Below, in pieces: positions 1-5,730 of a stretch of DNA of 21,618 nt. The notes beneath the pieces are model-generated. The model was not told where the DNA came from, made no database searches, and worked only from the letters and a program-made list of their open reading frames with translations. Source of the DNA: a virus; the IMG/VR virus record IMGVR_UViG_3300042987_003255, positions 1 to 21,618 of that record; one strand, written 5' to 3'. Each line of letters opens with the position of its first letter. Positions within the stretch are counted from its first letter, which is position 1. Made by a program: the position numbers and the translations under genes.

Positions 1-578
1 GGTTGTTTCAGTTATTGTTTTATAGGGTTTAATCTGAGTAGTTAATGACTTATTATCAATTTTTATCTCCCCATCTATACCCCCTTTCATATCCTTACTT
101 ATACCTTGACCCGATAATATTTTACATGAATCTTCCCCTAGATTTTCGTTAATCACTTTCATGGCAGTATCTTCATTTCTTTTACCTAAACAACCAGACT
201 TTCTCAATGTTTTAAGTATGTTTTCTAAAATTTCTGATTTTTCTTGTCTATTGAAAATAATGTCTTTTGAAGATTCTATTATGGAGAAAAATCTTTTGAG
301 TTCTTTGAGATTGTTTGATGGGTCGTTAGTGAATGAAACAACTTGTTCATTACTTTTTTCAAGTATTTCATTAACGTATTTGTGTATGATACAAAATGAA
401 GTATAAGATGAGGTAAGGTTCATTAATATTGACCTCTGATTATCATTTTCATATAAACCCGATTCATGACCATAGAATAAAGAATTTTTTTCTTTCCAAT
501 GTTCGGGATATGATTTCTTTAAAATGTCTAACCAATTATTAAGATATTCTTTTTTAAATCTTACAAAAGTTTTTTTTT
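1..578 (-). CDS. Partial protein of unknown function, possible PD-(D/E)xK nuclease; joined by frameshift to the SOD gene
   Basis: On the minus strand one frame has no stop from about 609 to the left window edge, where the gene is cut off. The translation looks like a real protein: it begins around TFVRFKKEYLNNWLDILKKS and continues with PEHWKEKNSLFYGHESGLYE. Near the edge it contains GGIDGEIKIDNKSL followed by TTQIKPYK, an arrangement (D ... QxK) that resembles the catalytic core of PD-(D/E)xK nucleases; this is weak inference. The first in-frame ATG is at 421-423, well inside the coding-like part, and no GTG or TTG lies upstream in frame. The frame is entered from the preceding superoxide dismutase frame by a -1 shift in the A run at 570-578. 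It could be a fusion made by programmed frameshifting, a gene with an unusual start such as ATT, or a gene broken by an indel or an assembly error. Confidence 0.6.
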
Positions 579-1424
579 GAATGAATTTGTTGGAGGGAAC
601 AAAAGTTTTTTATAATTTTGTTCTTCTTGGTTTGTACATTTTTTACATTCCAAATTTTCTTTTAGGACTTCTTCTTTTGTATTTGATAATATTTGTTTCA
701 AAACTAATTCCTCATCAAGTCTTGTTTCCAATTTCATGTTTAATAATTTATCAACAAATTCCCAATTTACAACATCCCAAAAATTTTTGATATAATCGTC
801 CCTCTTATTTCTATATTTTAGATAGTAAGCGTGTTCCCATAAATCCAATCCTAATATTGGATATCCACCATTTTCAATATCGTTCATTAATGGGTTATCT
901 TGATTTGGAGTTGACATGATTTTTAATGTGTTATTTTTTGTTACAACTAACCACACCCAACCTGAACCAAATCTTTCTTTTGCTACCTCATCAAATTTTT
1001 TCTTAAACTTGGCTAATGATTCAAAATTTTCTTCAATCTTTTTTAAAATTGTACCTTTAGGTTTTTGAGGTTTTGGTGATAACATTTTCCAAAATAAGGC
1101 GTGATTATATGCACCACCAGCGTTATTTCTAACCGTTTTATTGAATCGAGAAATAGTTTTAACGATTTGTTCCAAATCTAAATCACCGAACTTCTTTTTA
1201 TCTAAAGCTAAGTTCAATTTCTCGACATAACCTTTATAATGTTTGTTATAATGATAATCCATTGTCTCAGGGTCAATGAATCTTTTTAAGGCTGTATAGG
1301 AATACGGTAACTTTTCAATCCCTATTTTTCTCATCTCCGTTATGAAAAATTTCTCACTTTTTTTCTTTTCGATACTTCTTACCTCTTCTTCAATTTTTTC
1401 TATTTTATTTACTAAATTTTTCAT
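561..1424 (-). CDS. Superoxide dismutase (Mn-type) domain protein with N- and C-terminal extensions
   Basis: This 287-residue protein contains a complete Fe/Mn superoxide dismutase domain at about residues 35-228. It would convert superoxide to hydrogen peroxide and oxygen. All four metal ligands are visible: H58 in DYHYNKHYKGYV, H108 in NAGGAYNHALFW, and D194 and H198 in LDLWEHAYY. The GG in NAGG and Q175 in STPNQDNPL are the second-shell pattern of manganese enzymes; iron enzymes usually carry Gln in the first motif instead. The first 34 residues are Lys/Glu-rich and look helical. The tail after residue 229 is about 60 residues longer than usual and contains a CKKC pair. The ATG at 1422-1424 is preceded by an AT-rich leader, and the gene follows the helicase gene by 34 bases, so the two are probably co-transcribed. 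The product is expected in the cytoplasm or the virion; no signal peptide is seen. The frame ends just after an A9 run that may be a frameshift site. Confidence 0.9.
   Translation of the reverse strand: MKNLVNKIEKIEEEVRSIEKKKSEKFFITEMRKIGIEKLPYSYTALKRFIDPETMDYHYNKHYKGYVEKLNLALDKKKFGDLDLEQIVKTISRFNKTVRNNAGGAYNHALFWKMLSPKPQKPKGTILKKIEENFESLAKFKKKFDEVAKERFGSGWVWLVVTKNNTLKIMSTPNQDNPLMNDIENGGYPILGLDLWEHAYYLKYRNKRDDYIKNFWDVVNWEFVDKLLNMKLETRLDEELVLKQILSNTKEEVLKENLECKKCTNQEEQNYKKLLFPPTNSFKKKLL
570..578 (-). other. A9 run, candidate -1 frameshift site at the end of the SOD frame
   Basis: Read on the minus strand, the SOD codons TTC AAA AAA AAA CTT TTG TAA contain an A AAA AAA slippery heptamer four codons before the stop. 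Slipping back one base gives AAA AAA AAA ACT TTT GTA and enters the frame that stays open to the window edge. Homopolymers of this length are also common sequencing and mutation hot spots, so an artefact is possible. Confidence 0.45.
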
Positions 1425-1435
1425 TTTTTTTTATT

Positions 1436-1443
1436 TATAAATA
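1436..1443 (-). promoter_or_regulatory. TATTTATA motif, candidate late promoter for the SOD gene
   Basis: The minus strand reads TATTTATAAATA (a 12-base palindrome spanning 1432-1443) 11 bases before the SOD start codon. It lies in the 34-base gap after the helicase gene and is one of nine such motifs in the window. Confidence 0.35.
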
Positions 1444-1458
1444 ATCTAATTTCTTCAT

Positions 1459-3219
1459 TTATTTCTTTGCGTTGATTTGACTTAAGATTTCTTCAACAAA
1501 ATCAACCGAATCTATGTTATCCCCCATAACGGTTCCGATAATAATTTTCTTTTTTGATAGGATATCGTAAATAACGCCCTCAATGGTATTTTCAAATATT
1601 GGATAATAAACAGAAACATTTTTTTTCTGACCGTATCTGAAGGCTCTATCTTCACCTTGAGCGTGTTCGGCAGGTACGAATGATAGGTCGTTCATTATAA
1701 CAGCCTCGGCAGCGGTTAAAGTCAGACCAACACCAGCGGCTTTTAAGTTACCCACAAAAACTTTAATTTTATCATTTTCCTGAAAGTCATCAACGGCCTT
1801 TTGTCTTGCTGGTTTAGATGTGCTACCGTCTAACGAAACACATTGTTTTCCAAAATGTTGAACTAATTTTTTTAGAGTATCTGTGAAATTAGTGAAAATG
1901 ATTACCTTCTTTCCTTGTTCGATAATATTTTCAGCTAACTCTATTGTACTTTCAATTTTTTCTTCGGCAATAATTTGTCTGACCTTTGTTAATTTAGAAA
2001 ATTGAAGTGTTAATGATGATGATTCTTCTTGTTTGGTTCTGTACCAGTCATAATAATCCCCCATCAATTCTTCATACAATCTTGACCTTAATCTCAAATA
2101 AACAGGTGTTATTATTTTATCTGGTAAATCTAATACATCTTCTTTGAGTCTTCTTAGTATCTGATGTGAAGTTCTATTTCTTAATTCTTCTAAATTTGAT
2201 GCTCCACTTGTATTCCAAATTCTTCTGTTACCCCCTACTTTGAATTGATATCCATTACAATATCTAACCACATATGCCATCCAATTTTGTGCTACAGGTG
2301 AATCAATTAAGTTTAATATGTTATAGTAATTTATCGGACGAGATGTAAGTGGTGTACCCGTCAATAACCATAATATTTTGATTTTTTTTGCAAAACTATT
2401 AATGAGTTTAGTTCTTTTGGCTTGTGGGTTTTGAAGATAATGAGCTTCATCAAGAATTATTAAATCAAAGTTTGATTTATCAATAAGACTATTTCCTTTT
2501 TCTTTGGGGTCGTAAAAGTTTTTAACGATATCGTAATTCATTATAACAAAATCATGTTCTAACGAATAGTTTTTTCCTTCAGCGATAAAGATACTTCTAT
2601 CTGTATAGTTTTGAATTTCTCTTGACCAATTTATCTTAAGTGAAGCTGGACAAATAATAAGAATTTTTTTAGCACCTGTTTCTAATGCTGCGATTATTGT
2701 TGAAGTTGTCTTTCCCAAACCCATGTCATCAGCTAAAATATATCTTGTACTTCCTACCAAATTTTCAATCGCAATTTTTTGATGTTCAAGAGGAGGTCTA
2801 TGAGAATATTTTGAATAATCTATTTCAACTTTTTCAACTCTATGTTTTTTTATAATTGCTGTTTTTGGTAACCAAAAATCATGGTTTGTTTCACCGCTCC
2901 ATACTTTACCCCAAATATGATATGATTTGTCTTTCTCTACTAATAATTTTTCAACCCAAATTTGTTCAGGTACACCAACATATAATTTTTCATCGGCAAT
3001 CTTCTGAGCAAAGTAGGGGTCGACATCAACCCATTTTTTTGCTACTTTAGATGGTATCTCATGATAAGTTATAATATAATCAGATTGAGCTCGAGTGGGA
3101 AAAAATTTTCTATTTTTTTCTTTTTGGTATTTTAACTTAAGAATATAATTGTTATTACCGTTGTATGTTTCTAAAATATTAAGAGCCTTTTGTTCTACTG
3201 TAGTTTTTAAATCATCCAT
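1459..3219 (-). CDS. SNF2-family DNA-dependent ATPase/helicase
   Basis: This 586-residue superfamily 2 protein has both RecA-like lobes of the SNF2 family. The first lobe carries Walker A in DDMGLGKTT (about residues 162-170), the Walker B box LIILDEAH (about 252-259) and the motif III-like LLTGTPL. The second lobe carries NLKAAGVGLTLTAAEAVIM and motif VI as GEDRAFRYGQ, the phage counterpart of the DRAHRIGQ signature of SNF2/SMARCAL1-type proteins. About 150 N-terminal residues are unassigned. Such enzymes translocate on duplex DNA and remodel branched DNA or DNA-protein complexes; in T4 the helicase UvsW has a comparable replication and recombination role, but this protein is of the SNF2 type. 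The reading frame extends one codon further to a TTG at 3222, but the ATG at 3217-3219 is the natural start. It is the first gene of the minus-strand group and diverges from the structural genes. Confidence 0.92.
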   Translation of the reverse strand: MDDLKTTVEQKALNILETYNGNNNYILKLKYQKEKNRKFFPTRAQSDYIITYHEIPSKVAKKWVDVDPYFAQKIADEKLYVGVPEQIWVEKLLVEKDKSYHIWGKVWSGETNHDFWLPKTAIIKKHRVEKVEIDYSKYSHRPPLEHQKIAIENLVGSTRYILADDMGLGKTTSTIIAALETGAKKILIICPASLKINWSREIQNYTDRSIFIAEGKNYSLEHDFVIMNYDIVKNFYDPKEKGNSLIDKSNFDLIILDEAHYLQNPQAKRTKLINSFAKKIKILWLLTGTPLTSRPINYYNILNLIDSPVAQNWMAYVVRYCNGYQFKVGGNRRIWNTSGASNLEELRNRTSHQILRRLKEDVLDLPDKIITPVYLRLRSRLYEELMGDYYDWYRTKQEESSSLTLQFSKLTKVRQIIAEEKIESTIELAENIIEQGKKVIIFTNFTDTLKKLVQHFGKQCVSLDGSTSKPARQKAVDDFQENDKIKVFVGNLKAAGVGLTLTAAEAVIMNDLSFVPAEHAQGEDRAFRYGQKKNVSVYYPIFENTIEGVIYDILSKKKIIIGTVMGDNIDSVDFVEEILSQINAKK

Positions 3220-3265
3220 CAAAATTTACAAAATCCAATTTCATGAATAATAAGTAAAAAACAAA

Positions 3266-3273
3266 TATTTATC
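3266..3273 (+). promoter_or_regulatory. TATTTATC motif before the first plus-strand structural gene
   Basis: The motif lies in the 57-base divergent gap between the helicase start and the ATG at 3277, with only 3 bases between motif and start codon. If it acts as a -10 element the mRNA would be leaderless or would start inside the gene, so its role here is uncertain. Confidence 0.25.
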
Positions 3274-3276
3274 AAT

Positions 3277-3792
3277 ATGTCTACTAATAAAGTTCCAATT
3301 ACAAGGTTAGGTAAATTTTTCGGTGCTGAAGATTTCGCACTCGATATTGAAATGGGAAGAGAATGGTTAGAGGGTGATATGAATTTCACTCTGGTTTTAT
3401 ATAGGGTTGATAGATACAAAACTAAAACAGATGATGTATATGGTGAAACAGTGTCAGATGGGATAAAGTTTTTTCCACCTGTTGAGTTTAAAGGTTTTGT
3501 TTATATTGCTCCCCCTGAAAATAAAAATATGGGTAACTCAAAAGTAGAACAGATGGAACCTGGTAATTTAAGAGTTTCTGTTTATCAATCTCATTTAGAT
3601 GAATTAGGTATTGAAATTTCTTTTGGTGATTATATTGGTTATTACGAAACAGAAACAAGAGTTAGATATTATTCAGTTGCGAATGACGGAAGGGTAGTCT
3701 CAGATAATAAACATACTTACGGTGGTTATAAACCTTATTATAGGACTATAATCGCCACACCAGTTACAAATAACGAATTCAGAGGGTTATAA
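3277..3792 (+). CDS. Unrecognised phage structural protein, possibly a neck component
   Basis: This 171-residue soluble protein opens the plus-strand structural block. It has no signal peptide or membrane segment and is rich in beta-type sequence with many Tyr and Gly residues. A stretch reading LYRVDRYKTKTDDVYGE followed by FFPPVEFKGFVYI looks like the opening of a small beta-domain virion protein, but I cannot name the family. T4-type phages carry neck genes (13, 14) and the tail-completion gene 15 upstream of the sheath gene, and this gene lies in the equivalent place, so a head-tail connector role is a positional inference. Its stop codon overlaps the next start by one base (TAATG at 3790-3794), which indicates translational coupling to the metallopeptidase gene. 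Confidence 0.45.
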   Translation: MSTNKVPITRLGKFFGAEDFALDIEMGREWLEGDMNFTLVLYRVDRYKTKTDDVYGETVSDGIKFFPPVEFKGFVYIAPPENKNMGNSKVEQMEPGNLRVSVYQSHLDELGIEISFGDYIGYYETETRVRYYSVANDGRVVSDNKHTYGGYKPYYRTIIATPVTNNEFRGL

Positions 3793-4394
3793 TGAAAATT
3801 TTAATAAACGAACATCAATTTAATTTGATAAAAGAACAAACTGAAGGTTTAGAATCTTTTGTGGACACTATTATTAATAAGTTTCCCGAAGCTAAAGATT
3901 ATAAAGATGTTATTTTAAAATCGATTATAAATTCAGGTTGTAAAAAAATTGAGTTTGCACATTTTAAATTTCCCGCTTCGGGAGTTGCTATGACCAACGG
4001 TGTGATGATAAATAAAAATATGTTAGGTCAACCACTATATAATCTCCTTTTTGTGATATTTCACGAAATTGCCCATTCTTACCAATATAGAAAGTTTGGC
4101 GAGGAAAAAATGATGGACTTATATACTGACAATGTTTCAATAAAAGACGCGGCAAAATTTATGAAAGAAGTTGAAATTGTAGCGGATGAATTTGCAACTA
4201 GAAAATGTAGAGAATTCATAAAATTGGGCCTCTTAAAAAATGTTACATTCTCAGGTTTTTATAATCAATTACCATTAGTACATTTTGAAAGTTTCATCAA
4301 AAGTATTAAAGACAAACTTGAATCAAAAAATTTAAAAACAATTGAAGAAAAAACATCTTTCATGTATAACATGATAAAATCTGAAATTGAATAA
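3792..4394 (+). CDS. Putative zinc metallopeptidase (HExxH)
   Basis: This 200-residue protein contains the zinc-binding motif HEIAH (H91, E92, H95) in a hydrophobic helix reading LLFVIFHEIAHSYQY. A second helix with E128 and D132 in EVEIVADEFATRK is a plausible source of the third zinc ligand, as in gluzincin-type peptidases. There is no signal peptide, so it should act inside the cell or as a virion part. The start overlaps the previous stop by one base, and the next gene begins 8 bases downstream, so it sits in the structural operon. The substrate cannot be read from the sequence: maturation of a head or tail protein and cleavage of a host protein are both possible. The N-terminus MKILINEHQFNLIKEQ is short and amphipathic and is not part of the catalytic core. 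Confidence 0.7.
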   Translation: MKILINEHQFNLIKEQTEGLESFVDTIINKFPEAKDYKDVILKSIINSGCKKIEFAHFKFPASGVAMTNGVMINKNMLGQPLYNLLFVIFHEIAHSYQYRKFGEEKMMDLYTDNVSIKDAAKFMKEVEIVADEFATRKCREFIKLGLLKNVTFSGFYNQLPLVHFESFIKSIKDKLESKNLKTIEEKTSFMYNMIKSEIE

Positions 4395-4402
4395 TTATTA
4401 TT

Positions 4403-5443
4403 ATGGGGTTTCCAAAACAAATAAAGAAAAATATTTCATTAACACCTTATAGAACACTTTATCCAAGACGTGTTGAATTATTGGATAAAATAAATGAACA
4501 TGGTACATTCCTACCTAAATCAATTTTACATGCCGATTTGGATAGAGGATTTTTAGATTTTGTAAAAAATGATTTAAGGGTGGTAGTTGAAGGTAAAACA
4601 ATTCCAAATGTTGATATTATTATCACAACACAAAATTGGTCTCAGTTTACTCAAACTTGGAAGTTCCAAGATTTAGATAAAAATGCTTCCCCACCTTTTA
4701 TAACTGTCGTTAGAGCACCTGAAATAAAATACGGTACAAATCCTTCTTTAAGATATACAATACCTGTAAGAAGACAATTTTATTATGCTTCAGTTCCAAG
4801 TTTTGATGGTGATAGATTAAATGTAGATGTTTATCAAATACCTGAACCGATACCTGTTGATATAAATTATTCGGTAAAAATTATTTGTAATAGAATGAGA
4901 GAATTGAACGCTCTCAATAAAACTATTTTACAACATTTTTCTTCTCGACAAGCCTATGTTAATATAAAAGGTCATTATATACCTATAATTTGGAATAATG
5001 TTTCTGATGAATCAGTTATGGAACTTGAGAAAAGAAAATATTATGTTCAAAGTTATGAATTTACAATGTTAGGTTTCTTAATGGATGAGGATGAGTTTGT
5101 TATTAAGCCAGGTGTTGAAAGAGTTTTCCAAATTTATGAAACCGCTGATAGGACAAGGAAATCAGGAAAGAGAAAACAATTGTCTGACCCAGCAACTTAT
5201 AATGTTTCCGTTGAATTTGCCGATTCTGAAATTTTACAACTTAAACGTATTTACGATACTGTTGATTTAAGTTGGATATCATCTGAAAATGTGGATACGT
5301 ATGATGTCTTTATTAATGGTTTATATTTTGGTTCTAACCTTACGGATATTAATGTAAAAGGTGATGATTTGTTACGTTTTGAAATTGTAAAAACGATACC
5401 TAATCAAACATCAAACTTGCTTTTTGAAGCAACAATAGTTTAA
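4403..5443 (+). CDS. Probable tail completion/neck protein (gp15-like position) with C-terminal beta domain
   Basis: This 346-residue soluble protein precedes the sheath gene, where T4 has gene 15, whose product caps the tail and stabilises the top of the sheath. The central part (about 150-245) runs from VDINYSVKIICNRMRELNAL through AYVNIKGHYIPIIWNN to RKYYVQSYEFTMLGFLMDED, a pattern like tail-terminator proteins, in which strands flank a long helix. The assignment rests on this pattern plus gene order and is not a confident family match. The last 75 or so residues contain VDLSWISSENVDTYDVFING, which resembles a fibronectin type III or Ig-like strand pattern and looks like an added module. 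The stop codon overlaps the stop of the opposite-strand gene at 5440 (convergent genes). Confidence 0.5.
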   Translation: MGFPKQIKKNISLTPYRTLYPRRVELLDKINEHGTFLPKSILHADLDRGFLDFVKNDLRVVVEGKTIPNVDIIITTQNWSQFTQTWKFQDLDKNASPPFITVVRAPEIKYGTNPSLRYTIPVRRQFYYASVPSFDGDRLNVDVYQIPEPIPVDINYSVKIICNRMRELNALNKTILQHFSSRQAYVNIKGHYIPIIWNNVSDESVMELEKRKYYVQSYEFTMLGFLMDEDEFVIKPGVERVFQIYETADRTRKSGKRKQLSDPATYNVSVEFADSEILQLKRIYDTVDLSWISSENVDTYDVFINGLYFGSNLTDINVKGDDLLRFEIVKTIPNQTSNLLFEATIV

Positions 5444-5598
5444 TTTTCACCATAGATATCTTTCTTTTCTTTACAAGTTTCTAAAATTAAATTCTCTAAA
5501 AATTTGTAAATTTTCAATCCTTTTTTTTCACAATGTTTTTTCAACATTTCGTGTGCCTCTATTGATATCTTTAGATTTTTTATTTTCTTGTTTTCCAT
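5440..5598 (-). CDS. Small ribbon-helix-helix DNA-binding protein
   Basis: On the opposite strand to all its neighbours, this 52-residue protein reads as a short basic strand (KKIKNLKISIEAHEMLKKHC) followed by two helices (KKGLKIYKFLENLILETCKE). That is the layout of the ribbon-helix-helix (Arc/MetJ/CopG-like) fold, which binds short DNA palindromes as a dimer. The frame is open to an ATG at 5649, but the extra 17 residues (MYRGRFISSFFLPIYIS) do not fit the fold, and the ATG at 5596-5598 lies just after a TATTTATA motif, so I chose the shorter form. Its start is divergent from the sheath gene with 132 bases between them, so it could repress itself, the sheath promoter, or both. Its stop overlaps the stop of the upstream plus-strand gene. 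Confidence 0.65.
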   Translation of the reverse strand: MENKKIKNLKISIEAHEMLKKHCEKKGLKIYKFLENLILETCKEKKDIYGEN

Positions 5599-5603
5599 AC
5601 TAA

Positions 5604-5611
5604 TATAAATA
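5604..5611 (-). promoter_or_regulatory. TATTTATA motif upstream of the ribbon-helix-helix gene
   Basis: On the minus strand CTATTTATATTAGTATG places the motif 5 bases before the chosen start codon. Its presence on this strand shows that the motif follows gene orientation and is not a plus-strand composition effect. Confidence 0.35.
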
Positions 5612-5640
5612 GGCAGAAAAAAGGAAGAAATAAATCTGCC
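5612..5640. repeat. Inverted repeat GGCAGA/TCTGCC in the divergent region
   Basis: Six-base arms at 5612-5617 and 5635-5640 are separated by 17 A-rich bases. The repeat lies between the ribbon-helix-helix start and the sheath gene and could be an RNA hairpin in the leader of the minus transcript or a protein-binding site. It may also be chance. Confidence 0.3.
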
Positions 5641-5646
5641 ACGATA

Positions 5647-5659
5647 CAAATATTATTTG
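5647..5659. promoter_or_regulatory. Palindrome CAAATA-T-TATTTG, candidate operator
   Basis: A perfect 13-base palindrome with a single central base lies 48 bases upstream of the ribbon-helix-helix start and 71 bases upstream of the sheath start. Ribbon-helix-helix repressors often bind short symmetric sites near their own promoter, which makes this the best operator candidate. AT-rich palindromes do arise by chance in such DNA. Confidence 0.3.
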
Positions 5660-5689
5660 AAAAGTAAAGTTTTTTCATTCGGGAACTAA

Positions 5690-5697
5690 TATTTATG
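5690..5697 (+). promoter_or_regulatory. TATTTATG motif, candidate late promoter for the sheath gene
   Basis: The motif sits 33 bases before the sheath ATG, a spacing that leaves room for an ordinary short leader. No -35-like box is evident upstream, as is also true of T4 late promoters. Confidence 0.4.
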
Positions 5698-5730
5698 ATA
5701 AAATAAATCTGATTAGAAATTAATTAAATA

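Noticed and set aside
161-790. Plus-strand reading frames at 161-406 and 581-790
   Set aside because: They lie opposite the coding minus-strand frames of the truncated gene and SOD, whose translations have recognisable or protein-like content. The plus-strand products are Leu/Phe/Ser-rich shadows without known motifs.
3220-3419. Minus-strand frame over the start of the first structural gene, and TTG start of the helicase at 3222
   Set aside because: The frame at 3219-3419 overlaps a better plus-strand gene and has no domain content. For the helicase the ATG at 3217-3219 directly follows the TTG and is preferred.
5599-5649. Longer start of the ribbon-helix-helix protein at 5649
   Set aside because: The extra residues do not fit the fold and would be encoded across the TATTTATA motif and the GGCAGA repeat. 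The ATG at 5598 is the better start.
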